A DNA stretch of 64,000 bases from Betaproteobacteria bacterium (lineage in GTDB: Bacteria > Pseudomonadota > Gammaproteobacteria > Burkholderiales > Burkholderiaceae_C). The position numbers and the translations under genes are program-made. The stretch covers positions 245,948-309,947 of the forward strand of contig JADIZZ010000007.1 in assembly GCA_016704535.1 (NCBI GenBank). Direction: 5' to 3'. The notes below the pieces were generated by a model. The model made no database searches, was not told where the DNA came from, and saw nothing but the letters and a program-made list of their open reading frames with translations. Of the stretch, positions 26,066 through 37,371 are shown in pieces (position 1 is the first letter of the stretch; every line of letters starts with the position of its first letter).

Positions 26066-26545
26066 TCAATCGTTGACTGGCCTGCCCACCAGTTGCACGT
26101 CCAGCCGCGGCTCGGTCAGCTTGGCGTCGATGCGGCTCTCGACGAAGATGTGCTGCGGGTCGATGCCGCGATCGGTCAGGTATTTGCGAAGGGCCTGCAG
26201 TCGGGCCGGCGTCAGGTCGCGTTCGCCCTGGCCGCTGCCGTCGATCTGCCAGGGGCCCACCGGCACCAGCAGCGCCACCTCGACCTGCAGGCCCAGCGCA
26301 TTGAGGATGAGTTCGGTGAGCTGGCTCTTGGCGCTGTCGGTGAGCTGGTTGCCCTTGAACAAGCCTCGCGCAGGCAGCGAGACAGTGCGGGACTTGTCCT
26401 TGTCATCCACCAGCGGTTTGGGCAGCGGCACCACGGGCTGGTCGCCCGGGGCCGCAGCCGACGGGCCGGCGGTCAGCAGCACGGTCATGGCCAGCAGCGT
26501 GGCCGTCAGGGCGTGTCGGTGCGCGGTGACAGCGGGCTGGGGCAT
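26066..26545 (-). CDS. Secreted OmpA-like domain protein of unknown function
   Basis: A 159-residue protein with a signal peptide (residues ~9-32, ending TAGPSAAAP) and a C-terminal OmpA/MotB-like segment: LQALRKYLTDRGIDPQHIFVESR followed by LDVQLVG. That segment resembles the peptidoglycan-binding fold, but the usual Asp and Arg ligands are not clear. I chose the ATG at 26545 because AAAGGAAG precedes it; an in-frame ATG lies at 26572. It stands alone between MFS and the divergent ligase gene. Function unknown. Confidence 0.6.
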   Translation of the reverse strand: MPQPAVTAHRHALTATLLAMTVLLTAGPSAAAPGDQPVVPLPKPLVDDKDKSRTVSLPARGLFKGNQLTDSAKSQLTELILNALGLQVEVALLVPVGPWQIDGSGQGERDLTPARLQALRKYLTDRGIDPQHIFVESRIDAKLTEPRLDVQLVGRPVND

Positions 26546-26613
26546 CCGGCTTCCTTTCAGTGGTGCGGTCATTGTGGCTGTTTCGGACACGTGACAGGCA
26601 TCATCATCCCTCC

Positions 26614-28329
26614 ATGCGCCGTTTTGCCGACCTCTATCAGGCGCTGGACGCCAGCACCGCGACCCAGGCCAAGGTGGCGGCGCTGCGCCGCTATTTCCAG
26701 CGCGCGCCTGCCGCAGACGCCGCCTGGGCGGTGTACTTCCTGACCGGCGGCAAGCCACGCCAGGTGGTGCCGACGGCGCTGTTGAGAGAGGTGGCATGCC
26801 GCCAGGCCGGCATCGACGACTGGCTGTTCGACGCCTGCCACCAGGCGGTGGGCGACCTGGCCGAGACCATCGCCCATGTGCTGCCACCCGGTGGCGATGG
26901 TGACGATGCGGGGCTGGCCACCTGGGTCGAGCAGCGCCTGCTGCCCCTGCGCGGCCTGGCACCGGCCGAGCAGGCCGAGCGCATCGCAGCCGCCTGGGCC
27001 GGGCTGGACAGCGCGGGCCGCTTCTTGCTGGTCAAGCTGATCGGTGGCGGCTTCCGTGTCGGCGTCAGCAAGCTGCTGGTGCAGCGTGCGCTGGCCGAGG
27101 TGGCGGGACTGGACGCGCAGTGGATGGCGCAGCGTCTCGTGGGCTGGACCGACGCGCGTTGCACACCCAGCGCCGAGCGATACGCGGCACTGCTGGCGCC
27201 GGTGGTGGCTGCGCCTGATGGTCGTGTGCAACGCGGGGGCCAGCCTTACCCCTTTTTCCTGGCCCATGCGCTGCAGTGCGATGCCGGGAACCTGCAGGCC
27301 ACGCTGGGTTCGCCGCAGGACTGGCTGGTGGAGTGGAAGTACGACGGCATGCGCGCCCAGGCGGTCAAGCGCGACGGGCAGGTGTGGATCTGGTCGCGCG
27401 GCGAGGAACTGGTGACCGAGCGCTTTCCGGAAGTGGTGCAGCAGGCCGCCGCCTGGCCCGACGGCACGGTGGTGGATGGCGAACTGCTGGCCTGGCAGCC
27501 CGGCAGTGCCACGCCCGCACCCTTCAACCTGCTGCAGCAGCGTTTGAACCGCAAGACTTTGCCGAAGAAGTTGTTGGCCGACGCGCCCGTGGCGCTGCTG
27601 GCCTACGATCTGCTCGAAGCCGAGGGAGCCGACCTGCGTGCCGTGCCGCAGGCGCAGCGCCGAAGCCAGCTCGAAGCCTTCGCCGCCGAGCATCGGTTGC
27701 GCCTGTCGCCCGAAGTGCTGGCCGACGACTGGGCGGCCTATGCCACGCTGCGGGGCACCGCGCGGGAACGGGGTGTCGAGGGCTTCATGCTCAAGCACCG
27801 CGCCTCGCGCTACGGCAGCGGCCGCACGAAGGGCGAGGGCACGTGGTGGAAGTGGAAGCTCGATCCGCTGAGCGTCGACGCCGTGCTCGTCTATGCCCAG
27901 GCCGGGCACGGCCGACGCGCCGGCGTCTACACCGACTACACCTTTGCGGTGTGGAGCCGCACGCCGACCAACGCCGTGGAGGCGCAAGCGGTGGTCGAGG
28001 CCATCGCGCGCCGCGAGCCGGCGCCGGCGCGCGACAGCGGCGCGCTGCAACTGCTGCCCTTCGCCAAGGCCTATTCGGGCCTGAGCGACGCGGAATTCCA
28101 GGCTGTCGACCGCGTCGTGCGCGCCACCACGCTGGAGAAGTTCGGCCCCGTGCGCAGCGTGCGCCCCACTCTGGTCTTCGAGATCGGCTTCGAGGGCATG
28201 CAACCCAGCCCTCGCCACAAGAGCGGCGTGGCAGTGCGCTTCCCTCGCATGCTGCGCATCCGGCACGACAAGCCGCTGCACGAAGCCGACACGCTGGCCA
28301 GCCTGCTGGCCTTGGCTGGCGGCACCTGA
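26614..28329 (+). CDS. ATP-dependent DNA ligase
   Basis: A 571-residue ATP-dependent ligase of the bacterial type that partners the Exo, MPE and Lhr-Core proteins. The N-terminal half is the DNA-binding domain (KLIGGGFRVGVSKLLVQRAL). The adenylation motif I is EWKYDGMRAQ with the nucleophile Lys about residue 242. Motif III is VVDGELLAW, motif IV is EGFMLKHR and motif V is WWKWKLDP. The OB domain ends VRFPRMLRIRHDKP. The ATG at 26614 begins at the normal MRRFADLY; a start 18 codons earlier lies in the divergent gene. It seals nicks in repair rather than replication. Confidence 0.92.
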   Translation: MRRFADLYQALDASTATQAKVAALRRYFQRAPAADAAWAVYFLTGGKPRQVVPTALLREVACRQAGIDDWLFDACHQAVGDLAETIAHVLPPGGDGDDAGLATWVEQRLLPLRGLAPAEQAERIAAAWAGLDSAGRFLLVKLIGGGFRVGVSKLLVQRALAEVAGLDAQWMAQRLVGWTDARCTPSAERYAALLAPVVAAPDGRVQRGGQPYPFFLAHALQCDAGNLQATLGSPQDWLVEWKYDGMRAQAVKRDGQVWIWSRGEELVTERFPEVVQQAAAWPDGTVVDGELLAWQPGSATPAPFNLLQQRLNRKTLPKKLLADAPVALLAYDLLEAEGADLRAVPQAQRRSQLEAFAAEHRLRLSPEVLADDWAAYATLRGTARERGVEGFMLKHRASRYGSGRTKGEGTWWKWKLDPLSVDAVLVYAQAGHGRRAGVYTDYTFAVWSRTPTNAVEAQAVVEAIARREPAPARDSGALQLLPFAKAYSGLSDAEFQAVDRVVRATTLEKFGPVRSVRPTLVFEIGFEGMQPSPRHKSGVAVRFPRMLRIRHDKPLHEADTLASLLALAGGT

Positions 28330-28602
28330 GCCACGGCCCCGAATGGGAGGGGAGCCTTGCCCCGTTCTGTAGTCATCCGCTGACAGCGCGGCGGCCTTCG
28401 CACCGACGGACAGGCACGCGCCTGCCGTCGAAGATCGTGCTGAGAAGAGGACGGCGCGTTCTGAAGGCGCGCGCTCTTGATGGGCGGGCGATGTCGCCTG
28501 CCCGAAACGTGAGAGGGGGTCTGTCATGCCGAACACCTGTTTCATCGGATCTGCCACGGTGCCTGCGCCCCGCCAACAGTCGGGCCCGGCCGGGGTGTGC
28601 AC

Positions 28603-28824
28603 ATGAACGGCGGCAAGCTCGCGGGCATCCTGCTCATCGTGGCCGGCGCACTGGCGCTGATCTACGGCAGCTTCTCGTACACCAAGGAAACGCACGAGGC
28701 CAAGCTGGGCCCGATCGAGCTGTCGGTGAGCGAGAAGCAGACGGTCAACGTGCCGGTGTGGGCCGGCGCGGGCGCCATCGTCGCCGGCATCGCGCTGCTG
28801 GCCTTCGGCGGCCGTCGCGGCTGA
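28603..28824 (+). CDS. Small two-helix membrane protein (DUF3185-like)
   Basis: A 73-residue protein with two hydrophobic helices (KLAGILLIVAGALALIYG and WAGAGAIVAGIALLAFGG) joined by a polar stretch containing GPIELSVSEKQTVNVP. This is the pattern of small uncharacterised DUF3185-like inner-membrane proteins. The start is ATG at 28603. The 273 bp upstream holds a near-perfect palindrome (GGGCGGGCGA / TCGCCTGCCC, 28482-28503) but no other gene. The 122 bp downstream contains no gene I can support. Function unknown. Confidence 0.65.
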   Translation: MNGGKLAGILLIVAGALALIYGSFSYTKETHEAKLGPIELSVSEKQTVNVPVWAGAGAIVAGIALLAFGGRRG

Positions 28825-28946
28825 ACGTCGAGGGCGCCTGTGACCGCCTGCTGCAGGCCGGCAACTGCACGCCGCAGGAGAAGCACGCCGCGGCCTGAAC
28901 GTCGCGCTGGCGCCGCTCAGTTGGCACCGCCCGCGGGACGGGACCC

Positions 28947-29597
28947 TTACCGGAACAGGCCCAGGCGCTGTGCTTCCAGCGCCGCCTCGGCGCGTGAGCT
29001 CACGTTGAGCTTGCGGTAGATCTGTTTCACGTAGTCGGCGATCGTGTGCCGGCTCAGGCTCAGCTGCACGCCGATCTCGGGCAGCGTGTAGCCTTTGGCC
29101 ACGCGCAGCAGCACCTCGCTCTCGCGGTCGGTCAGGTTGACGGCGGGAATGGCGTTGGCATTGGCCGCCGGCTTGGCCTTGGCGCTGAAATAAGCCATCA
29201 CCCGGCGCGCGATGCTGGGCGAAAGCGACGGCTCGCCCTGGCTGATGCGGTGCAGCTGTTCGATGATCAACTCCCGGGCTTGCTCCTTCAGGATGTAGCC
29301 GAAGGCGCCAGCCTGCAGCGCCGGAAAGAGATGTTCGTCGTCGTCGTGGATGGTCACCACCACACTCTGCGCCTCGGGCTGCAGATCTCGCAGCCGGGTC
29401 ACCACGTCGACGCCGCTGCCATCCGGCAGCCCAAGGTCGATCAGGGCGAGGTCGAATTTCACCTCGCCGACGAGCTCGATCGCGTCGTGCACACGCGCGC
29501 TTTCCAGGATCGTCGCGCCAGGAAAGACCTGAAGCACGAGCTTGCGCATCCAGGCACGGATCTCGGGCAGGTCTTCCAGCAGCAATATCGTCTTCAT
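28947..29597 (-). CDS. NarL/FixJ-family response regulator
   Basis: A 216-residue regulator. The N-terminal receiver has the acidic pair LLLEDLPEIRA, the phosphoacceptor Asp54 in LALIDLGLPDGSG and the Lys in GYILKEQAR. The C-terminal LuxR-type HTH runs LTDRESEVLLRVAKGYTLPE to RKLNVSSRAEAALEA. It is encoded 51 nt after, and on the same strand as, the sensor kinase at 29649, so the two form a pair. Its targets are unknown. Confidence 0.9.
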   Translation of the reverse strand: MKTILLLEDLPEIRAWMRKLVLQVFPGATILESARVHDAIELVGEVKFDLALIDLGLPDGSGVDVVTRLRDLQPEAQSVVVTIHDDDEHLFPALQAGAFGYILKEQARELIIEQLHRISQGEPSLSPSIARRVMAYFSAKAKPAANANAIPAVNLTDRESEVLLRVAKGYTLPEIGVQLSLSRHTIADYVKQIYRKLNVSSRAEAALEAQRLGLFR

Positions 29598-29648
29598 GGG
29601 CGCGTGCGGAGCAGGAGCAATTCGATGTTATCGGCCTGCTGCGCCGCA

Positions 29649-31541
29649 TCATGAAAGCTGGGTGGCGTGATCCAGGGGAACCGTGAGCCGTATCACGGTC
29701 CCGCGGCCAGGGACGCTCTCTACCAGGCACTGGCCCTGCAGCTGCCTGGCGCGGTTCTTCATGCTGGCCAGGCCGTGGCCGCGGTCCAGACGGCCGTCGA
29801 CCTCGCTGCCTATGCCTTCGCCGTTGTCCTGCACGATGAACTGGAAGTCGTCGTCGGTGATGTGGGCGTGCACCGTGCACTGCGTGGCGCCACTGTGCTT
29901 GATGATGTTGCTGGTAGCCTCGCGCAGGATGCGTGTCGTCTGTACGTAGGCCCGCGCGCTCAGCGTCTGCGGCAGGTCTTCCGGCGCATTCCAGTCGCCC
30001 TCGATGCCGGCCTGGCCCAGGCGCGAGACGATCTCGGCGCGCCAGTCGCCCAGCGCGTCGGCCAGCCTCACCGGCCGCCCGGTGAGGCCGCGCACGCTCA
30101 GCCGCATCTCTTCCAGCGCCTCGCGCGCCAGCGTGCTGATGCGTTCGCTGTCGCTGGTGTGAACGATGGTCAGCAGCTTGGCGCCCAGGTCGTCGTGCAG
30201 GTCGGCGGCGATGCGCTTGCGCTCCCGCTCGGTGACTTGCTCTACGCGCAACTCGGCCACCTGGCGGAAGTTGCGTTCGATCTCCAGCGTGACCTCGTGC
30301 ACCCGCTGCTCGAGCGCGGCCTGGTCCTGTTCGGGCTGGGGCATCGGGCGGCCCTGCAGTTGCAGCAGTCGCAGCCCCACCAACGCGAAGATCGCCGGCA
30401 CCAGGATGCGTGCCACGTGCGAGGCCAACGTCGGCGGCGAGGGTAGGCTGCCGGTCCATTGCGCCGCAAACTCGATGGCGCCGGCCAGGGTCACCGTTCC
30501 CAGCAGGCCGGCTGTCAGCCACCCTCCGCGGCCCCGGCGGTGGTGCTTCAGGTGCCACGCTGCGGCCGCCAGCACCTGGCCGGCGAGCAAGAAAACCCAG
30601 GCAGTGGCCACCGCGTGCAGCCGCTGCGGCCCCGCCAGCGCCAGCGACGCTGCCATCAGCGCACATTGCACGGGCAGACCGATGTCTGCGACGCGCTGGC
30701 GTGAGCCGGCATCACGCAGCAGGAACTGCACCGCCGCCCAGGTGATGAAGCCCAGCATCGTGCAGGCCAGCAACTCGGCTTCGAAATGCCCCAGCGGCAT
30801 GCTTCCCAGCCAGGGCCGGCCGTTCAGCAACGCCCAGCCGACACACAGTGCACCAAAGTAGGCGACGTGGCTTTCTCGCCGGTTCATGAAGCCCAGCGCG
30901 ACCATGTAGACGCCCAGCAGCAACAGCGTCGCACCGAGGGCTTGCGGCGCTGAAACCCGCAGCGTGGTCAGCCACGCATGGCGCGCGGCCAGTTCGGACT
31001 GCGGGCCCACCACCAAGTGCGAAAGCGCGCCGGCGCGCCGGCGTGAACCCACCTCGGCCAGCGGGTATCCGTCGAGCCGGATGTCGAGCACGTTGCCGCT
31101 GCCGCGCAGCAGCGCGGCAGGCAGCGTCACGAGCCGGGGGCGCTCGCAGTGGCGTGTGTCGGGCGCGCTCATGCGGTCGTCGCTGTGCAGCTTCTCCCCA
31201 TTGAGGAAAACTTCAAGATTGCTGCAGGCGTGTTCGATGAAGAGCGCCTGCATCTCGCCGCCGGGATCGGCGCCGGACAGGGGCGGCAACTCGGCGCGGT
31301 ACCACAGCGGGCCGCGACCGCCGGGATGTGTTTGGGCCCATTCGTCGGGCAGCGCTACCCGCTTTGCCGGCGCCGAGGCGGGGAAGGCCGCCCCGGTGCC
31401 GTAGGCACGCAACGCCGACTCGATGCTCGATGTCTGCGCAGAGGCCACGGACCACAGCAAGCCCAGCAGCAATACCACCACGGCTCGCCAAGGCGCGGAA
31501 CGCGCCACGGGAGCGCAGGAGTGGTCTGGTCTGGAGGGCAT
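29649..31541 (-). CDS. 7TM sensor histidine kinase (HisKA_3, NarX-like)
   Basis: A 630-residue membrane kinase. A signal peptide (residues ~14-36) is followed by an extracytoplasmic beta-rich domain of about 150 residues of the 7TMR-DISM type (RAELPPLSG, HACSNLEVFLNG). About seven hydrophobic segments come next, then a HisKA_3 domain with the phosphoacceptor His in RIAADLHDDLGAKLL and a HATPase domain (REATSNIIKHSG, DNGEGIG, RGHGLASMKNRA). The ATG at 31541 begins the signal peptide; an in-frame ATG lies at 31553. The ligand is unknown; DISM domains often sense carbohydrates. Confidence 0.85.
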   Translation of the reverse strand: MPSRPDHSCAPVARSAPWRAVVVLLLGLLWSVASAQTSSIESALRAYGTGAAFPASAPAKRVALPDEWAQTHPGGRGPLWYRAELPPLSGADPGGEMQALFIEHACSNLEVFLNGEKLHSDDRMSAPDTRHCERPRLVTLPAALLRGSGNVLDIRLDGYPLAEVGSRRRAGALSHLVVGPQSELAARHAWLTTLRVSAPQALGATLLLLGVYMVALGFMNRRESHVAYFGALCVGWALLNGRPWLGSMPLGHFEAELLACTMLGFITWAAVQFLLRDAGSRQRVADIGLPVQCALMAASLALAGPQRLHAVATAWVFLLAGQVLAAAAWHLKHHRRGRGGWLTAGLLGTVTLAGAIEFAAQWTGSLPSPPTLASHVARILVPAIFALVGLRLLQLQGRPMPQPEQDQAALEQRVHEVTLEIERNFRQVAELRVEQVTERERKRIAADLHDDLGAKLLTIVHTSDSERISTLAREALEEMRLSVRGLTGRPVRLADALGDWRAEIVSRLGQAGIEGDWNAPEDLPQTLSARAYVQTTRILREATSNIIKHSGATQCTVHAHITDDDFQFIVQDNGEGIGSEVDGRLDRGHGLASMKNRARQLQGQCLVESVPGRGTVIRLTVPLDHATQLS

Positions 31542-31630
31542 ATCGCGGCGCATTTTGCATGTCGGCCTGGCGCAGCCCGCGCAGCGACAATGTGGGCTCG
31601 CGTGCTGATGCCGCGCCCGAAGCCACCCCC

Positions 31631-32614
31631 GTGATCCGTCGCCACGCTTTCGACAACGCCGACAACCGCCGCCTGGCCCACCTTTGCGGGCCGCTGGACG
31701 CACACTTGCGTGACATCGAAGGTGCCCTGGGCGTGACGCTGGCGCGGCGCGACGCCAGCTTCCGCATCGAAGGCCCGCGCGACGGAGTCGAGCGCACGGT
31801 GCGTTTGCTCGACGCGCTCTACGCCACCGCGGCCCATCCCATCGGCGAACGTGCGCTGCAACTCGCGCTGCTGAAGTACGCCGCCACCGTAGCCGGCGCG
31901 CCACAGGCGCCCACCGTGCACGGCGCAGCCGACGGTGAGGGCGACGTGGTGCTGCACACGCGCCATGCCGACCTGCGTGGCCGCACGCCCAACCAGATGC
32001 AGTACCTGCAGCAGATCCTGGCCCACGACATCACCTTCGGCATCGGTCCGGCTGGCACCGGCAAGACCTTTCTGGCCGTGGCCTGTGCGGTGGATGCGCT
32101 GGAGCGCCATGGTGTACAGCGCATCGTGCTCACGCGCCCCGCGGTGGAGGCCGGTGAACGACTGGGCTTCCTGCCCGGTGACCTGGCGCAGAAGGTCGAC
32201 CCCTACCTGCGGCCGCTGTACGACGCGCTCTACGACCTGATGGGCTTCGACCGCGTCGCCAAGGCCTTCGACAAGGGCCTGATAGAGATCGCGCCGCTGG
32301 CCTTCATGCGCGGCAGAACACTCAACCACGCCTTCGTCATCCTCGACGAGGCGCAGAACAGCACGCGAGAGCAGATGAAGATGTTCCTCACGCGCATCGG
32401 CTTCGGCAGCAAGTGCGTGGTGACCGGCGACGTCAGTCAGATCGACCTGCCCAAGCACACGGCCAGCGGCCTCATCGATGCCCACCGCGTGCTGCGCGGT
32501 GTCGAGGGCCTGGCCGTCACCGAGTTCACCGCCGCCGACGTGGTGCGCCACCCGCTGGTGGCGCGCATCGTCGAGGCCTACGAGCGCCATCGCGCCGGCG
32601 AGGACGAGAGGTGA
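31631..32614 (+). CDS. PhoH-family ATPase
   Basis: A 327-residue PhoH-like protein, an ATPase of P-loop type associated with RNA metabolism. The N-terminus DNRRLAHLCGPLDAHLRDIE is the usual one. The Walker A is GIGPAGTGKTFLAV, Walker B is FVILDEAQN, and the conserved VTGDVSQIDLP follows. I prefer the GTG at 31631, which gives the family N-terminus; an ATG 24 codons upstream at 31559 is also open. It overlaps ybeY by GTGA, the conserved pairing that links it to ribosome and RNA maturation. Confidence 0.9.
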   Translation: MIRRHAFDNADNRRLAHLCGPLDAHLRDIEGALGVTLARRDASFRIEGPRDGVERTVRLLDALYATAAHPIGERALQLALLKYAATVAGAPQAPTVHGAADGEGDVVLHTRHADLRGRTPNQMQYLQQILAHDITFGIGPAGTGKTFLAVACAVDALERHGVQRIVLTRPAVEAGERLGFLPGDLAQKVDPYLRPLYDALYDLMGFDRVAKAFDKGLIEIAPLAFMRGRTLNHAFVILDEAQNSTREQMKMFLTRIGFGSKCVVTGDVSQIDLPKHTASGLIDAHRVLRGVEGLAVTEFTAADVVRHPLVARIVEAYERHRAGEDER

Positions 32615-33066
32615 AGGCCGCGCTGCCCGCCCTGCAGCTATCGCTGCAGTTCGCCGATGCGCGCCACCGTACGCAACTGCCGCGCCACCGCGTCGCGCGT
32701 TGCGTGCGTGCGACGCTGCAGGTGCCGGGCGAGATCACCGTGCGCATCGTCGGTGCCGACGAGGGCCGGGCGCTGAACCGCGACTACCGCGGCAAGGACT
32801 ACGCCACCAACGTGCTGACCTTCGACTACGCCCATGAGCCCGTCGTGGTGGCAGACCTGGTGATCTGCGCGCCGGTGGTGGAAGCCGAAGCGCGTCAACA
32901 GGGGTTGCCGCTCGAGGCCCACTACGCGCACCTTCTGGTGCACGGCACGCTGCACGCGCAGGGCTACGAGCACGACGGCGTACCCGAGGCCGAGGCGGCG
33001 GCGATGGAAGCCCGCGAGACGGCCATCCTGGCCAGCCTGGGCGTCGCCGACCCCTACCCGCGCTGA
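32611..33066 (+). CDS. ybeY: Endoribonuclease YbeY
   Basis: Single-strand-specific metal-dependent endoribonuclease required for 16S rRNA 3' maturation and ribosome quality control (151 residues). The core LNRDYRGKDYATNVLTFDY and the zinc motif HLLVHGTLHAQGYEHD are intact. It starts with GTG overlapping the phoH stop. Confidence 0.94.
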   Translation: MKAALPALQLSLQFADARHRTQLPRHRVARCVRATLQVPGEITVRIVGADEGRALNRDYRGKDYATNVLTFDYAHEPVVVADLVICAPVVEAEARQQGLPLEAHYAHLLVHGTLHAQGYEHDGVPEAEAAAMEARETAILASLGVADPYPR

Positions 33067-33098
33067 AGCACTCGATCAAGCTTCCCGCCACGGAACCG

Positions 33099-33138
33099 GC
33101 TCCGCCGGGCCGTTGGCGGAGCATCCCCCTCCGGGGGG
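33099..33138. repeat. Paired inverted repeats in the ybeY/upp convergent intergenic region
   Basis: GCTCCGCC / GGGCCGTT loop / GGCGGAGC (33099-33122) is a perfect 8-bp stem. CCCCC-TCCG-GGGGG (33125-33138) is a second very stable hairpin, followed by a GC-rich copy that could pair back (GGGGG at about 33159). They lie between two converging genes with no T-tract. Similar GC-rich palindromic spacers are common between genes in this order, and a role as a bidirectional transcription barrier is likely. Confidence 0.55.
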
Positions 33139-33165
33139 TAGCGAGCGCCAGCGAGCTTGGGGGCC

Positions 33166-33804
<639 letters not shown>

Positions 33805-33836
33805 CGTCGGGTCTCTGGCGGGGTGAGATCTGGAAG

Positions 33837-35121
33837 CTAGAACAGCGTGCCGTCGCTCTCGATCTTCAGCGGCGGTGCACCGTCGGGGCGCAGTTCGCTG
33901 GCGATCTCGCGCCCGGCTGCCCAGGTGCCGCCTTCCAGGATGCAGGCCAGCGGCAGTTCCTCGGCGGTCTTGCCGAGCTGTTCGCGCACCCGCACGGCCA
34001 GCTCGTCCAGCAGTGCGACGGTGAGCGCGCGCCACTCGACGATGAAGTCGTCCTGCGCTTTCCAGCTGCGGGTGAGCGCGCGCGGGTCGCGCGGCACGAT
34101 GACGCCGCCGTCGATGAACAGGCCGCCGTTGCGGTACTCGGGCAGGCCGGTCAGCTCGTCGAGGTCGGTGACCCGCACGCCGGCCCATTGCAGCGGCTCC
34201 AGCAGCGAGTAGCTCAGCCACTGGCCGAGCTTGTGGAAGGGCACGTAGCCACCGGTCGTGGGGTCATGGTCGGCGCCGGCGCCTCTGCCGGTGGCGTCAC
34301 CGGCCCAGCGGTGGGGCCAGACGTCGCCCGCGGGCAGCCCCTGCACGCGGCTGCCGGCCGTCCAGATCGGGCCCAGAACGCGCAACACTTCCCCCAGCAC
34401 GGCGGCCGCGCTGACCTCGGTGCGGGTGCCGTTGTCGGTGAGACGGTCGTAGAGCAGGCCCGGGCGTGCGTTGCCGCCGACCCTTGCGCCTTCCTCGCGC
34501 AAAGCCGCGCCCAGTCGCACCAGCAGCCCGGTGCGGCCCTCCAGGCCCACCACCGGGTTGGCCGGGCTGCTCTGGAGCAGGGTGCGCAGTGTGCTGACGT
34601 CGAGGTGTTCCAGCACGGCCGCATCGGCACGCAGCGGGTCGCCCGCCGTGGCCGAGAACGTGCCGTTCAGGAAGCCATGCCAGGTAGCCACGCCGAGGCC
34701 CTCGGAGCGCTGCAGCACGAGGTCGGTGCCGGGTTCCGTGTAGCGCCACGATGTCCCGGCACCCGCATCCAGCAGTACGCTCACCACCGTGAGGTCGAAG
34801 CGCGCCCTTGCCGCGTCGGCCACGCTGCGGCCCTGCAGCAGCGCGTCGAGCACCGGCTTGCGGTCGATGTCGCCGGCCTCGAAGTGCCGCCAGCGGCTGT
34901 GGTACGGGATGTTCAGGTCGGGAAAGCGCTTCAGCGTCAGCGCCACCACCCGCGCGGCCACCGCGGGCAGCGCACGGCGGTCGATGGTGAAGTACTCGCT
35001 GACGTTGTCGTCGGCTGCGCGCAGGATGGCCGCGCAGCGCGAGCGTATGGTGCCCGGGTCGCGCAACAGCGCCAGCGGGTGGCGCTTGTCGGGCGCGACT
35101 TTCAGCAAGGCCCGGCGTTCT

Positions 35122-35135
<14 letters not shown>
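33837..35135 (-). CDS. URC4/Urg3 family protein (DUF1688)
   Basis: A 432-residue DUF1688 protein, homologous to Urc4 of Lachancea kluyveri, required for uracil use as nitrogen source by the URC route. Its biochemistry is not settled. Conserved-looking segments are FPDLNIPYHSRWRHFEAG, the DAGAGTSWRYTEPG stretch, EGLGVATWHGFLNGTFS, and YVPFHKLGQWLSYSLLEPLQ. The GTG at 35135 overlaps the end of the URC1 gene by 14 nt, showing strong coupling. Between upp and URC1 it forms the signature trio of this pathway. Confidence 0.88.
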
Positions 35136-36371
<1,236 letters not shown>

Positions 36372-36375
<4 letters not shown>

Positions 36376-37271
36376 GGCATCGCGCGGGGCGTAAGGGCCG
36401 GAAGATACGCTAGACCGCGCACCGGCAGCCTGGCGCTGCGCTGCAGCCAGTTCTCGGCCGCGTAGACGGCGGTGCCGTCGGTGACGTGCAGCGTATAGGC
36501 CAGCCGGCTCTTCGGGCTGCGGTTGGGCGGGCTGTAATGCGGCAGCAGGCCAGGGAAGACGACCAGCGTGCCGGCCGCCACCGGCAGCGGCCGCGCCTCG
36601 TCGGTCGTCGGCCACGGGGTGCTGTCCAGCGCGCGCATCACCAGGCGCGGTGCGCTGCCATCCGCCGGGCGTTCACAGGCGTATTGCTCGCGCAGCACGC
36701 TGCCCGGTCCACGGTGGCCGCCGGGCTGCACCCACAGGCAGCCGTTGTCGAGTGTGGCGTCCTCCAGCGCGAACCACAAGGTGATCACCGTCTGCGGCGT
36801 GGTGACGAAGAAGCTCGCGTCCTGGTGCCAGCCGACCTCGCCGCCGATGTGCGGCTGCTTGAAGATGACCTGGCTTTGCCAGACCTGCGGCTGCTCCAGG
36901 CCGAGGTCGGCGGCCAGTTCAGCCAGCGCCGGGCCGTGCGAGAAGGCGTCGAAGACCGGGTCGCGGTCGTGCAGGGCGTGGCCGATCTTGTTGATGCTCA
37001 GCGCCTTGGGCACACGCAGCCGGCCGGCGTCGTCCAGCGCCTCCTCCTCGAAGAAGCAGTGCACGGCTTCGGCCGAAGCCAGCAGCGCGGCGTCGGAGAG
37101 CTGGCTGCGGTCGCGCGTGGAAAAGCGGCTGCTGTGCGCGCCGGGCTCGAAGGCGGCGACGATCTCGTGGGCACGCCGGCAGGCCGCCGCCAGTTCGTCG
37201 GCGTGCTTGAAGCCAGGCAGCACCAGGAAACCGTCGCGGTGCCAAGTCTCGATCTGGGTGGGGCTCAGCAT
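36372..37271 (-). CDS. PhyH-family Fe(II)/2-oxoglutarate dioxygenase
   Basis: A 299-residue phytanoyl-CoA dioxygenase-family protein. The facial triad is His149-x-Asp151 (WHQDASFF) and His245 (LLPHYSPPNRS); Arg256 (PKSRLAYTLH) is placed to bind 2-oxoglutarate. GCLWVQPGGHRGPG is the usual PhyH loop. It is the first gene of the URC operon and overlaps URC1 by 4 nt. In fungi, 2-oxoglutarate dioxygenases oxidise thymine and pyrimidine nucleosides to feed uracil catabolism. I infer, without proof, that this enzyme converts thymine or a modified pyrimidine into a URC substrate. Confidence 0.88.
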
Positions 37272-37371
37272 GTGTTGCGTGCAGGCATCGAACGGTCGGT
37301 GAAGGGCGCAGCCGGTTCCTGGTTTTCACCAAGTTCGACGGGGCGGCGCGGCATCATCCGATGCTATTCGC

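Noticed and set aside
28482..28503. Palindrome upstream of the small membrane protein as a riboswitch or operator
   Set aside because: It has one mismatch and a 2-nt centre, and no conserved riboswitch core is visible; noted only as a palindrome.
28825..28946. A possible small gene after the two-helix protein (in-frame segment with CDRLLQAGNC)
   Set aside because: There is no start codon with a ribosome-binding site and fewer than 30 codons; it could be a remnant but cannot be supported.
26569..30666. A 1365-codon minus-strand open frame crossing the ligase, the small membrane protein and the kinase region
   Set aside because: Its composition is that of an antisense shadow, and it spans several independently recognised genes on both strands.
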